Assembly: GCF_932526225.1 (NCBI RefSeq)
Contig: NC_064035.1
Location: 2,479,501 to 2,543,500 of the forward strand
Reading direction: 5' to 3'
Source of the DNA: Nematostella vectensis
Lineage: Eukaryota; Cnidaria; Anthozoa; Actiniaria; Edwardsiidae
DNA: 64,000 nt
Positions 42,893 to 57,800 of the stretch are shown here, piece after piece (positions within the stretch are counted from its first letter, which is position 1; each line of letters starts with the position of its first letter). The translations under genes and the position numbers were made by a program. Below the pieces are notes generated by a model. It was not told the origin of the DNA, searched no databases, and saw only the letters and a program-made list of their open reading frames with translations.

Positions 42893-45800
42893 CTATGAGA
42901 CAGCTAACGGGACAGTGAAATTAACTCTTGTGACGTCGTCCTCTTGCCTATCCGTAATACCCAGCAGTTTCTCCATCCTGCCCGTCTTCTTCAGCGCGTG
43001 CGAGTAAAGGATGGTGTTGTGTGGGTCGCTTCCACGGTCTCTATGGTGTGCCCCAGGACTCGTGTGTTGCTCTGGCATATCGCCCGACGTGTACGACCAC
43101 GCTCGTGGTCTCAGTTTGGGCAGCTCTAGCTGGCTCCTTTGGGTAACGTCTAACGACAGTGAGTTGGTGTCGTCTACGTCAATGATAACGTTTAAACCGC
43201 TTGTATGAAGACCGTTGACTGGATTTTCGTCGGCAAATGTAGTTGTTCTTGCAGGCTGTTTGGATGATGCGCGTGGGATTTGTCTTAGGTTGTTTACATG
43301 ACGCGTGTGTTCGTCGGATGTCATGGTAAGCTGGGAACTCTTATCGGCGGATGACCTCTGCGAAGACGACTGAAACGGCTCGGAGACATCGGATAGTAAT
43401 GTAGGGTCTCCATGAACACCATGTGACTAGCGACCAGAAAACGATAGGTTAGTAGGTAAGGATGTTCCGTGGGTGGGTGGGTAGGTAAGGTATCAAGTAG
43501 GTAGGTAGCTACGTGGGTGGGTAAGTAGGTAAAGCATCATGTAGATAGGTAGCTACGTGGGTTGGTGGGTAGGTAAGGTATCAAGTAGGTAGGTAGCTAC
43601 GTGGGTGGGTGGGTAGGTAAGGCATCAAGTAGGTAGGTAGCTACGTGGGTTGGTGGGTAGGTAAGGTATCAAGTAGGTAGGTAGCTACGTGGGTGGGTGG
43701 GTAGGTAAGGTATCAAGTAGGTAGGTAGTTACGTGGGTGGGTAGGTAAGGTATTAAGTAGGTAGGTAGCTACGTGGGTGGGTGGGTAGGTAGCTACGTGG
43801 GTTGGTGGGTAGGTAAGGTATCAAGTAGGTAGGTAGCTACGTGGGTGGGTGGGTAGGTAAGGTATCAAGCAGGTAGGTAGCTACGTGGGTGGGTGGGTAG
43901 GTAGCTACGTGGGTGGGTAGGTAAGGTATCAAGTAGGTAGGTAGCTACGTGGGTGAGTGGGTAGGTAACTACATGGTGGGTGGATAGATAAGGTATCAAG
44001 TAGGTAGGTAGATACGTGGGTGGGTGGGTAGGTAAGGTATCAAGTAGGTAGAGAGCTACGTGGGTGGGTGGGTAGGTAAAGTATCAAGTAGGTAGGTAGC
44101 TACGTAGGTGGGTGGGTAGGTAAGGTATCAAGTAGGTAGGTAGCTACGTGGGTGGGTGGGTAGGTAGCTACGTGGGTGGGTGGGTGGGAAGGTTTAGTGT
44201 TTAGTAGGATGGTGGGCAGGTAGTTGAGGTATTAAGCAGATCGGAAGATGGGTTAGGGTTACGATATGGGCAGTGGGGCAAGAGTATATGTTTAGAATTT
44301 AAAAAAAAAAAAAAAAGGTGGTTGGTGTGTGTAATGTCAAATATACGAGATAAGGTAGTGGTTTTAACCGGCGAAAGAGCAAGGTAAATCACCCACTGAA
44401 AGCATACCTTAGCAGCGGTTGTGAAACTGCCAATTGAATGTTCAGATGTTTTCTTTGCCGGGGAAAAGGCATGTGTCGAAGAGAGATGCGTTGCTGTCCC
44501 GTACGAAGCGGTGGTTCTCGGCGAAGAAGGTGCAGAAGGCGAGTTGGATGACGCGTAACGCGGCGGATAAGTGGAATTTATCTCCACAGGAAAGGAGCTC
44601 GTTCTCTGACGAAGAGGGGGGTCATCTGAAGATTCTTTGACATCAGCTTCAGTGTTTGGCGAAGGGGAGGGGGGTCGCCACTCGAACAAACGTCTGTTGA
44701 TGACAACTGAGGGTTAGGATAATTCGAAACTAGAAATGAATAGCTAGAAAAGGAAAGAAATAAGCTAAGCTTTGAGGAAATCCAGCTATTTCGATATGAG
44801 CTTGTTGAAAGCAGGTTGCAATAATCATCCAGCCGACACCATAGTACCCCAGTTTTCAAAGTAAAACAAACCAACACCAACCGATTTGATACGGGAAGCA
44901 CTTAGTCAGGGGTTAGGACTCGAAGGTCATTTATGCAATATTCATCATGTGTTATGGATGGGCACAATTGTGTTCTCTTGCCGGACCTGTAATTCAGTTG
45001 CTTCAGCTACAAAAAGTGTAATTAAACATTTGTATCATATTATTATTTCGTTGTCGAACCTCGTTCTTGACACTTGATTTTCGCTGTCAGATGTGTTTTG
45101 TAGCCATGCAGGGTCTTTGACGGCGTCCGAGGGTAGGCCGTCAACCAGAAGCATCATCTCTTTCACGCGCTGCTCTCCATCTAGCAAGAGGGGATTGACA
45201 CTAAGTAAACACATTCTGCAGGCACGAACAAAAGATTGAAGCAAGAAAGCCATGCCTACCCATTGCTACGACGTCCCTTTTGTTGTCATCCTGAAAGGTA
45301 AATAAGAGACGACGAGTCTTAAACAATTTCAAGTCAATAGACCCGTGTAGTACTATTCAAGTTTTGGAACCCACATTCCTTGTCGTTTTTATAACGTTTA
45401 ATCGGAACAGCGAGTTTTTAATCAATTTGAAAGTCAAAACTTTCAAAGCTAACATCAAATAGAATTTTTGCAGCTGAACTGTGACATAAGGCCAAAGAGA
45501 GAAAGACCATGTAAAAAACACTCGAAGCCTTAGAACCATCTCTTGGCGACCACTTCCACAAATAGCCGCCACCTTCTACACTTACTGCAAAGTGCCGCAG
45601 ATACGCCTCGTCAGCCGCCACCTTCTACACTTACTGCAAAGTGCCGCAGATACGCCTCGTCAGCCGCCACCTTCTACACTTACTGCAAAGTGCCGCAGAT
45701 ACGCCTCGTCAGCCGCCACCTTCTACACTTACTGCAAAGTGCCGCAGATACGCCTCAATAGCCGCCACCTTCTACACTTACTGCAAAGTGCCGCAGATAC

Positions 45801-48800
45801 GCCTCGTCAGCGGCCGACCACAGCTCCTTCCTGAAAGACCTCTCACTCCGATGCGACGACTTCGTGTGGATGTCAGAGTAGGAAGTCTCTCCTAGCAACA
45901 TCGACAGCAGTAGTGATCAGGTAATGGGCAGGGCGATAGGCTGGGATGGGAGGGGGGAACGCATGACAAAACACAGGTAGGCAGATGGGAGAAATAAGAG
46001 TAACAAGTTACATTAAGATTAATACTAACTCGGTCTGATGGAAAACTGCGTCTCCCTACGTCCTTCCTCTTGCGGTAAAACGCGGACGCCTACCATGGAG
46101 GGACTCTGAAAAGAGGAAGAGCGTTTTTTTTATAAGCGCCTAAATCACGTGGTTAAGTAACTGAAAATACTGGTATTATCGTCTTATGGACTACAATGAG
46201 AAAATTACACAAATGCTATGCCAGGGACGCTGTATTTTTAAGCGCTACAAAACAAACACAGAAAACAATGAAATAGGTGACTAGACGAAGGAAACGTTAA
46301 TAAATTATAAAGGACCATTTTCTTAGCGGTTCACATTTTAAATCCTAGGTATTAAGAATTCCCCTGTGGAACAGAGGAACACAAGTTTTTAGTAAGCTCA
46401 CATACGTTCGACCAGTCAAGCTCAGGGGCGATAAACAGAAAGATACCATTCATGCCTTGACCAGAAACCAAGCCCGTTTCAGCAGAGGTGAGAGGTACGG
46501 CTGCGCCCTAACTCACTGGGGTACCTGTGGTTCTACTGAGTCAGAGGTGAGAGGTACGGCCGCGCCCTAACTCACTGGGGTACCTGTGATTCTACTGAGT
46601 CAGAGGTGAGAGGTACGGCCGCGCCCTAACTCACTGGGGTACCTGTGGTTCTACTGAGTCAGAGGTGAGAGGTACGGCTGCGCCCTAACTCACTGGGGTA
46701 CCTGTGGTTCTACTGAGTCAGAGGTGAGAGGTACGGCTGCGCCCTAACTCACTGGGGTACCTGTGATTCTACTGAGTCAGAGGTGAGAGGTACGGCCGCG
46801 CCCTAACTCACTGGGGTACCTGTGATTCTACTGAGTCAGAGGTGAGAGGTACGGCCGCGCCCTAACTCACTGGGGTACCTGTGATTCTACTGAGTCAAAA
46901 TACAGCACTCACCCAGTGGTTCGGGTCGATGATGGGGCCAGTGGGTACGTGGGTTTCCAGCCGCTTCACAAAGTCATTCCAAGACTTCTCAGCCTGGATA
47001 AAGGTTAACAACATCTCACTGTTGTTTATCGCTCATAGAAACCATAGAGCACTTTGAGTACACTATACAACTATAGTGGCATTTGTCTACACGTAACACA
47101 CATCCGTGGGATGCAAAATCAGTAAAACCATGAGTGTGTTTTAACTAATCCTAAACTTAAATTTTTCTAAAAAAGACAGTGTGCCAGTCAAACATTATAA
47201 TTCAAAAATAATTAAGCTAGATTACTTCACTCAAGGTAATCTATTAAAGTTATAAAAAAACTTCCAAGTATTCAACTATTTCAAATAAGATTGCAATGGA
47301 GAATCCACGTGTTGTAACCTGCAGTGCTTCATTGGTAACAAATAAACGATTTCTGAACGCCATGTGAATGTTCACAGGCAAGAAACAAGAGTGTTACAGA
47401 TTTCAAGACTTGTATGTTTACGCTTGTTTATTTATACACACGGATTCTCCGAGTGTAATAAGCGAGTGCAAGTTCTCACATGAGGCAGATAAAATCGTGG
47501 TTTAAAAGTCTCTGTCAGCCAACATTTTGTCAGCCTTGCACATTACTAGGGGGAATCCAATTCAATCGCCTGATTTGAGTTGTTCAGACATTTGCGATTG
47601 AATTCGGTGAATGAAGTATATTCAAATAATGTGTCTTCCATTGTTGAATGAAAACAATAGCAACTGTGTGGCTGACGAGGGCTCTTTAAATATCATGGCG
47701 GAAATCAAGTAAATGAACATGGTACGAAATACTTTCCACACCCATACAGTTTATTATGTTCACTCCTATTTTAATTGACAAAACTGAAATGCAGAGTTCA
47801 TGCTTCTGGTTACTCCATGCATGTGTCCTAGATTTGCAAACTAAAAACGCAAATAATCAGTAGGAAGTGACTCGACCCGAGTGACGACCAGATTACATCA
47901 AATGTGCTCGAGGGGCAGTTTGGACAATTAAAATAATATGGATCTTAGCGATTGTATGTGTGTCGCCTCGTAGTTATCGTTCTACAAGCTTGGCGCCTAA
48001 CTATAAAACCTAGCGACTGTATGTATGTCGCGTCGTAGTTATCATTCTACAAGCTTGGCGCCTAACTATAAAACCTGGCGATTTATGCCCTGGCCATCTC
48101 CATAAATCTCTATATTTCCCCCGAAAAACAAATAAGTCATTATGCAAAAATAAAAATACACATTTTTATATAAAGAAGGAATGTAAAGAAGGAATTGCGA
48201 AATAAAATTTGTTTTCTTATAGATTTTATCAGTGGTGCGTTATTGTTGTTTAGGTTAGACATGCAAGAGAATGTTCTTGAAGACGATTAATGGATTCATT
48301 CATTTATACAGTTAGGCCTATGGTTATTGGATTACAATGTTGTGAATGTCGAAATTAGACCTAGAAGTTGACTTGAGTAAGTAAGGATGGAGGATGCAGC
48401 CAGTCGTGATCATAAATGCGACGTCTCGTCCTGTTGATCAAAGGACAGGTTCCTTCTATTGGTCTTGTGCCATTAGTAGTTCAGGAATGATGCTTTTAAT
48501 AATTACATTATTTACATTGTTATTTTTTGTTAATCAAAGGTTATATGGACGTTTCAGTGACTTGGTTGATTTCAAGTCAGTGGTAATGTTATCGTGTATA
48601 CAATGTTTCCTACCCTCTTTTAATAAATCCATGGACAAGTCTGAGAAACAGCAAATAACTTCATCATTACACCAGATGGGATAAGGAATGAAGCACTATG
48701 TCAATTGGTTGAAAAAAAGTCATGATTTTAGCTGGAAACCTACCAAACGATAACTCTGGACCTCCGAAAAGGGCAAAAGAAAGCCCTTTCTTTGATTGAA

Positions 48801-51800
48801 ATACCTGCAAGGGCTGGAGCGGTACGGTTCGGGGCGGTTACCTGCTGAAGGAAGATGAGCCTCTGCGTCTCCTGTTGCGAGCCGATCTCGTCCAACTCGT
48901 CGATCATGGAAATGCGAAGAGGTGTTTCGCCCTGCTTGGAGCGAATGTGTCTATGGCCGATTACTGGGTCGAAATCTAAACGTTTATCAAACAGAGTGAG
49001 TCATTGGTTATCTATAAATGCACAACAAAAGACACAGGAGAAAATGGAATTCATACATACGTTGCTTATTTGGATCAGGCTCAATCTGGTGGAATAAGTA
49101 AACAGAGTTAACTCAAATGCCACGCAAACAGTGAGATACTTGTGCCCTCATTTACAAGGTTGGAGAGGAAAGGGTGGTCCACGCAATCCATGACAACCCT
49201 TGGACCATTAATGCTACAAGTTCCAGGGGTTTGATAAGGGAAGGCGTAGCATTATTTGCACTTCCCAGTAGTAGAGCATTTTTCGTGTTGATGATCTCGT
49301 CTTTGAGAGTCCCAGCTCGTCAGTAAACTGGTCAAACATGCCGTGTCTAAACCGACAAAATAGCGTCACATTTGTCGTTTATCACCTACCGGAGCCTTGA
49401 ATTTTCTTTGACGCCGCTGTCGGTCGAAAAACCTGCTTGACGAATCAATCACCTAAAAAGAGTGCAGCAGGGTGGCGGTTACCGCGCGGACCTACCACTT
49501 GTCGTGACATCCGCAGATGGCGTGACATCCGCAGATGGCGTGACCTTATGCGATAATGTGACGCGTGTATGGCGTGGCTCGTGTATGCGTGCGGCGGATG
49601 TATGGCGAGCGTGTTTATTACAATACTTGTGATTTAAGATGTCGTTGACTTATTGTACTGCTATTCTGTTATATTCATCAGTTTATCAATTCGGCTTATT
49701 CTCCATCTTCTCAACATTGATCACTTTTCTCCTCTTCCATTCCCTTCTTTTCGTTTGCTGGGCGTCTCTTCTAATTCTCCACAGCCAATACTTCTAATTC
49801 CTGCTTCCTCTTCTACGTTTTATTCTTTTACTTCTTTTTAACATGTTATAATTATCTTCATTTAATGTCCTTTCCCTCTATTACTCTCCCCTTTACTTCA
49901 TCCTTGTTCTACCCTGGTCCTCTCTTTACTTCATCACACAATTAGTAACAAATTTGTTACTGCCAACCAGGAAGCTCGTAACTTGGGTGTAATTTTTGAC
50001 ATTAATCTACCCATATCTAGTCACATAAACAGCGTTTGTCGATCAGCTTGGTTATCTCTAGCAAATATTGGAAGAGTTAGAAGGTACCTAAACAAATCCA
50101 ACACAGAACGACGACTAGTTCATGCTTTCATCTCAGATAGACTACTGCAACAGCTTGCTATATGGTCTTCCTATGACTGAAATTAGCAAATTACAAAAAA
50201 GTGCAGAACGCTGCGGCAAGACTTGTGACTCTGACTAAGCGCAGAGATCATATAACCCCAATCCTACGAGAACTTCAATGGCGTCCGGTTGAAAAGAGAG
50301 TAATTTTCAAAATTCTTCTGCTTACTTTCAAAACGCAAAATCGCTCCGCCCCCCAATATTTATGTGATCTTTTTAAACCTTACGTTCCTAGCCTTACGAT
50401 CCCAGAGATCAGCCAATCAGGGACTGCTTACTGTTTCCCGCTCCCGCAACGTAACTTTTGGGGACAGATCTTTCTCTATAGCCGCCCCTAAATTGTGGAA
50501 TAACCTTCCATCCGCTATAAGAAATGTTTCTAGCGTGTCCATTTTTAAGAGCCAACTGAAAACGTTTCTCTTCGAATAAAAGAAATAAAAACATTTTAGA
50601 GATTTACAGTTTTTTTTCTTTTCTGTTACTTTTCTATACAATGTAAAATTTGATGTCCTTTTTTATATACATATATACTTATTTTTATATACATATATTT
50701 CACTTTTAAATTGTAAACGCATTGAGGCGTAAGCAAAATGCGTCCAAAGAACTGTTATTAATATTTATAATTATCATTTACTTCATCCTTGTTCTACCCT
50801 GGTTCTCCCTTTACTTCATCCTTGTTCTACCCTGGTTCTCCCGTTACTTTATCCTTGTTCTACCCTGGTTCCGTTCTTATCGTGCGGTGACTGCCTAGTC
50901 CCTCTCCACCGCCCTCTCTCCATCTTTCTCGGACTTATCACCCCTCTCTTCATCGGACTTGGTCGGCTCATCATCGGACTTGCTCGGCTCATCATCGGAG
51001 TCACTCGGCTCATCATCGGAGTCACTCGACTCATCATCGGAATCATCGCCTGAATCCGATGAAGAATCAGACGGATGTTCTGAGGTGTCAGTCGCGATTG
51101 AAGACTTCTCTGACTTATGATCATCATCAGATTCGTCATCTGATGTATCCGATTCAGAAGACGACGAATCATCCGACGTTTCTAATTCATCTTCAGATTC
51201 TTCAGAGGACGAATCCGTCTTGTTTTGTTCTTCTTCTCCCTTACATTCCTTTACACCCTCTTTTCTCCTCTTTTTTCCCTCTTTCTCTTCTCTTTTTTTC
51301 TTTGCTTCTGCCGATCCCTCGAAGTAATAAAGTAAAAGTCACAGTCAAACTAAGTCGCCCGACCACAAGTAATAATGATTCGTTCGCGTTTTCTATATTC
51401 TATTTCGTAATTATGTAGTTTTTAAAGGGTCCGCAGTAAATGGCCATGCTGTTGCGGCTACCCCGCCAATTGTGGCGAAGCTAATAAAATAAAACAAATA
51501 TTCTCTCATAGATCACTATGCGACATTTGATTCGATTACACATGCAAAACATAAGAAGCACCAATAAAAAATGTTTCTTAATTTACCTAATCAAATCATG
51601 CTTTCTTTTGATGACATTATTCTTGTGAAATTCTCGACAAAGTTTGACTGTGCAGAAAAGAAAATAGTTTCATGCTTTATACGAGATTACACTTAAGTGC
51701 ACTTTTAGCTTAACGGGATCGGCAATAGAAGGAGTCTACGAGATTACACTTAAGTGCACTTTTAGCTTAACGGGATCGGCAGAAGACGAAGTGCTTGCAG

Positions 51801-54800
51801 CTTTTCCTCGTCCTTCCTCACTCTCCACTCTTTCGCCTTAACTCTTCTTTCTTCGTCTTCTTTTCTGTCATCACCACGTATTTCTTCGCATTCTTCCACT
51901 CCGCTAGTTTTTTATGTAGTGCGTTGTGCTGGTTTATCTAGCGCTTAGTGATGTGTTTTTAACGCGCCTCTGAACTGGGACGCTATATTTTCTGTAAATG
52001 AGCTGCAAAAAACATTTACCTGCTGGAAGAAGAAGAGGCTTTGGGTTTCGTTCTTCTCCGCCTCTTCCTGAAGCTCGTGGAAGTGTTTGCGTGCTCTGTT
52101 ACCTCGAATTCCTGCGGAAAATATGGCAACGCGTCAATGTGGTAACTCGTCAATATGGCAATGCGTCAAAATGGCAACGCGTCAACATGGCAACGCGTCA
52201 ACATGGCAACGCGTCAATATGGTAACTCGTCAACATGGCAACGCGTCAATATGGCAACGCGTCAATATGGCAACGCGTCAATATGGCAACGCGTCAATAT
52301 GGCAACGCGTCAATATGGCAACGCGTCAATATGGCAACGCGTCAATATGGCAACGCGTCAATATGGCAACGCGTCAATATGGCAACGCGTCAATATGGCA
52401 ACGCATCAATATGGCAACGCGTCAATATGGCAACGCGTCAATATGGCAACGCGTAAATATAGCAAAAAGTCAATATGGCAACGATTCAATATGACAACGC
52501 GTAAATATGCGTACGAAGATTGCAAAACCGCGCATCGATCTCATCATTTTTTTCTTAGATAATCGGTGGAGCAAGCGATGAGCACTAGAGTAAGACTTGA
52601 ATAATGTTATAGGTATAGTTTGTCTTCACATAAAACAGATACGCCGAGTACACAGATCTGAAAGAAAGGAAGGGGTATCCACGATACTTACTTGACTGTA
52701 TTTTAATAGCCGCTTTAACCTTCTCCCCTAAAGAAAAAGTGATAGTGATATAACGTTATAATAATAATAATTAGTTTATTTTTCACTTTCGCAGTCCATG
52801 GACTGAATTACAGTGACGGTCAATTACGCATACATATAAATATATAATTAACATATAATTTACACATGATATATTAATAATTCACTCCAAGCCTGAGGTT
52901 GCAAACGTTGGAGAATAGAGTCGTTGGTGGACTCGATACATCATGAGATTTACTTACCTCTGGCTCTGTCTTCACGCTTTATGTCTTCTTTTAGCTTGTG
53001 TAAATCTTTCCGCACTTGATGACCTCGGAACACTGAAAGTAAGGATGACAGTAAGGATGAACTTAAACACTAGTGGCACATGCTGTATAGTTTATGTTTA
53101 ATTTCCCTCACCAACATCACCATCACCATCACTATCACAACCACCATCACCATCACCACTACCATCATCATCACCACCACCATTAGAATCCGGCTAATAT
53201 GTATTTGAAACATGCTCAACAATACTTTTTTTAATATTTGGCACCAGAGGCTGGTTGTCGCTCCGAATGCTCGGACCGAGCTGGCTACAATCTAAACGGC
53301 GTGGAGCCTGTACTACGGAGCACCATATGATGAATCTTTACCTGACTGAATCATCCGTGCATTGGAATCCATCTTCTCGCGTTCGCACTTGTATTCTTTC
53401 CGAGCGAAATAACCACGTGTAGCTGTGTAGTGAATAATGAGAAACACTGTATGTTAGCGCGTTAGTGTATGGGGCCTCTCCCCACAGGTGGCCCGGTGTG
53501 TTAGCATGTCAGCGTATGGGGCCTCTCACCACAGGTGGCCCAGTTTGTTAGTGCGACAGCGTATGTGCCCTCTCACCAGAGGTGACCCAGTGTGTTAGCG
53601 CAATAGCGTATGGGGCCTCTCACCACAGGTCGCCCAGTGTGTTAGCATGTTAGCGTATGGGGCCTCTCACCAGATAGTCCAGTGCTAGCATGTCAGCGTA
53701 TGGGGCCACTCACCAGATAGTCCAGTGTTAGCATGTCAGCGTATGGGGCCTCTTACCAGATAGTCCAGTGTTAGCATGTCAGCGTATGGGGCCACTCACC
53801 AGATAGTCCAGTGTTAGCATGTTAGCATATGGGGCCTCTCACCAGATAGTCCAGTGTTAGCATGTCAGCGTATGGGGCCTCTCACCAGATAGTCCAGTGT
53901 TAGCATGTTAGCATATGGGGCCTCTCACCAGATAGTCCAGTGTTAGCATGTTAGCGTATGGGGCCTCTCACCAGATAGTCCAGTGTTAGCATGTTAGCAT
54001 ATGGGGCCTCTCACCAGATAGTCCAGTGTTAGCATGTCAGCGTATGGGGCCTCTTACCAGATAGTCCAGTGTTAGCATGTTAGCATATGGGGCCTCTCAC
54101 CACAGATAGTCCAGTGTTAGCATGTCAGCGTATGGGGCCTCTCACGAGATAGTCCAGTATTAGCATGTTAGCGTATGGGGCCTCTCACCAGATAGTCCAG
54201 TGTTAGCATGTCAGCGTATGGGGCCACTCACCAGATAGTCCAGTGTTAGCATGTTAGCGTATGGGGCCTCTCACCAGATAGTCCAGTGTTAGCATGTTAG
54301 CGTATGGGGCCACTCACCAGATAGTCCAGTGTTAGCATGTCAGCGTATGGGGCCACTCAACAGATAGTCCAGTGTTAGCATGTCAGCGTATGGGGTCTCT
54401 CACGCGATAGTCCAGTATTAGCATGTTAGCGTATGAGGTCTCTCAGCAGATAGTCCAGTGTTAGCATGTTAGCGTATGAGGCCACTCACCAGATAGTCCA
54501 GTGTTAGCATGTCAGCGTATGGGGCCACTCAACAGATAGTCCAGTGTTAGCATGTCAGCGTATGGGGTCTCTCACGAGATAGTCCAGTATTAGCATGTTA
54601 GCATATGGGGTCTCTCACCAGATAGTCCAGTGTTAGCATGTTAGCGTATGGGGCCTCTTACCAGATAGTCCAGTGTTAGCATGTTAGCGTATGGGGCCTC
54701 TTACCAGATAGTCCAGTGTTAGCATGTTAGCGTATGGGGTCTCTCACCAGATAGTCCAGTGTTAGCGCGTTAGCATATGGGGCCTCTTACCAGATAGTCC

Positions 54801-57800
54801 AGTGTTAGCATGTCAGCGTATGGGGCCACTCACCAGATAGTCCAGTGTTAGCATGTCAGCGTATGGGGCCACTCACTAGATAGTCCAGTGTTAGCATGTC
54901 AGCGTATGCGTTCTCTCACCAGATAGTCCAGTGTTAGCGCGTTAGCATATGGGTCCTCTCACCACAGATAGTCCAGTGTTAGCATGTCAGCGTATGGGGC
55001 CACTCACTAGATAGTCCAGTGTTAGCATGTCAGCGTATGGGGCCTCTCACCAGATAGTCCAGTGTTAGCATGTTAGCGTATGGGGCCTCTCACCGGATAG
55101 TCCCGTGTTAGCGCGTTAGCGTATGGGGTCACTCACCAGAGAGTCCAGTGTTAGCATGTTATCTCACCAGATATTCCAGTGTTAGCGCGTTAGCATATGG
55201 GGCCTCTCACCACAGATAGTCCAGTGTTAGCATGTTAGCGTATGGGGCCTCTCACCACAGATAGTCCAGTGTTAGCATGTTAGCGTATGGGGCCCCTCAC
55301 CAGATAGTCCAGTGTTAGCATGTTAGCGTATGGGGCCTCTCACCAGATAGTCCAGTGTTAGCATGTCAGCGTATGGGGCCACTCACCAGATAGTCCAGTG
55401 TTAGCATGTTAGCGTATGGGGCCTCTCACCAGATAGTCCAGTGTTAGCATGTTAGCGTATGGGGCCACTCACCAGATAGTCCAGTGTTAGCATGTCAGCG
55501 TATGGGGCCACTCAACAGATAGTCCAGTGTTAGCATGTCAGCGTATGGGGTCTCTCACGCGATAGTCCAGTATTAGCATGTTAGCGTATGAGGTCTCTCA
55601 GCAGATAGTCCAGTGTTAGCATGTTAGCGTATGAGGCCACTCACCAGATAGTCCAGTGTTAGCATGTTAGCGTATGGGGCCTCTCACCAGATAGTCCAGT
55701 GTTAGCATGTCAGCGTATGGGGCCACTCAACAGATAGTCCAGTGTTAGCATGTCAGCGTATGGGGTCTCTCACGAGATAGTCCAGTATTAGCATGTTAGC
55801 ATATGGGGTCTCTCACCAGATAGTCCAGTGTTAGCATGTTAGCGTATGGGGCCTCTTACCAGATAGTCCAGTGTTAGCATGTTAGCGTATGGGGCCTCTT
55901 ACCAGATAGTCCAGTGTTAGCATGTTAGCGTATGGGGTCTCTCACCAGATAGTCCAGTGTTAGCGCGTTAGCATATGGGGCCTCTTACCAGATAGTCCAG
56001 TGTTAGCATGTCAGCGTATGGGGCCACTCACCAGATAGTCCAGTGTTAGCATGTCAGCGTATGGGGCCACTCACTAGATAGTCCAGTGTTAGCATGTCAG
56101 CGTATGCGTTCTCTCACCAGATAGTCCAGTGTTAGCGCGTTAGCATATGGGTCCTCTCACCACAGATAGTCCAGTGTTAGCATGTCAGCGTATGGGGCCA
56201 CTCACTAGATAGTCCAGTGTTAGCATGTCAGCGTATGGGGCCTCTCACCAGATAGTCCAGTGTTAGCATGTTAGCGTATGGGGCCTCTCACCGGATAGTC
56301 CCGTGTTAGCGCGTTAGCGTATGGGGTCACTCACCAGAGAGTCCAGTGTTAGCATGTTATCTCACCAGATATTCCAGTGTTAGCGCGTTAGCATATGGGG
56401 CCTCTCACCACAGATAGTCCAGTGTTAGCATGTTAGCGTATGGGGCCTCTCACCACAGATAGTCCAGTGTTAGCATGTTAGCGTATGGGGCCCCTCACCA
56501 GATAGTCCAGTGTTAGCATGTTAGCGTATGGGGCCTCTCACCGGATAGTCCAGTGTTAGCGCGTAAGCATATGGGGCCTCTTACCAGATAGTCCAGTGTT
56601 AGCATGTCAGCGTATGGGGTTTCTCACCAGATAGTCCAGTGTTAGCATGTTAGCGTATGGGGCCACTCACTAGATAGTCCAGTGCTAGCATGTCAGCATA
56701 TGGGGCCTCTTACCAGATAGTCCAGTGTTAGCATGTTAGCGTATGGGGTTTCTCACCAGATAGTCCAGTGTTAGCATGTTAGCGTATGGGGCCACTCACT
56801 AGATAGTCTAGTGTTAGCATGTCAGCGTATGGGGTTTCTCACCAGATAGTCTAGTGTTAGCATGTTAGCGTATGGGGCCCCTCGCCAGATAGTCCAGTGT
56901 TAGCATGTTAGCGTATGGGGCCTCTCACCGGATAGTCCAGTGTTAGCGCGTTAGCATATGGGGCCTCTTACCAGATAGTCCAGTGTTAGCATGTTAGCGT
57001 ATGGGGCCACTCACCAGATAGTCCAGTGTTAGCATGTTAACGTATGGGGCCTCTCACAAGATAGTCCAGTGTTAGCATGTTAGCGTATGGGGTCACTCAC
57101 CAGATAGTCCAGTGTTAGCATGTCAGCGTATGGGGCCACTCACCAGATAGTCCAGTGTTAGCATGTTAGCGTATGGGATCTCTCACCAGATAGTCCAGTA
57201 TTAGCATGTAAGCGTATGGGGCCACTCACCAGATAGTCCAGTGTTAGCATGTTAGCGTATGGGGTCTCTCACCAGATATTCCAGTGTTAGCGCGTAAGCA
57301 TATGGGGCCTCTTACCAGATAGTCCAGTGTTAGCATGTTAGCGTATGGGGCCACTCACCAGATAGTCCAGTGTTAGCATGTTAGCATATGGGGCCTCTCA
57401 CCACAGATAGTCCAGTGTTAGCATGTTAGCGTATGGGATCTCTCACCAGATAGTCCAGTATTAGCATGTAAGCGTATGGGGCCACTCACCAGATAGTCCA
57501 GTGTTAGCATGTTAGCGTATGGGGCCACTCACCAGATAGTCCAGTGTTAGCATGTTAGCATATGGGGCCTCTCACCACAGATAGTCCAGTGTTAGCATGT
57601 TAGCGTATGGGATCTCTCACCAGATAGTCCAGTATTAGCATGTAAGCGTATGGGGCCACTCACCAGATAGTCCAGTGTTAGCATGTCAGCGTATGGGGCC
57701 ACTCACCAGATAGTCCAGTGTTAGCATGTCAGCGTATGGGGCCACTCACTAGATAGTCTAGTGTTAGCATGTTAGCATATGAGGCCTCTCACCAGATAGT

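Noticed and set aside
44578-44901. 107-codon minus frame overlapping the Ser/Pro-rich myosin exon in another frame
   Set aside because: The alternative frame ([10 protein letters not shown]...) links in phase to the terminal exon and extends longer.
45543-45895. Plus-strand open frames with repeated [14 protein letters not shown]-type text
   Set aside because: Shadow of the 49-bp array, which is itself minus-strand exon plus donor.
48394-48684. 96-codon plus frame with one hydrophobic segment
   Set aside because: Intronic, antisense to the myosin, no motif and no splice or promoter support.
52087-52562. Plus-strand open frames with Q-Y-G-N-A-S repeats, resembling a prion-like protein
   Set aside because: Pure translation of the 16-bp minisatellite in all three frames; no initiation context or splice support.
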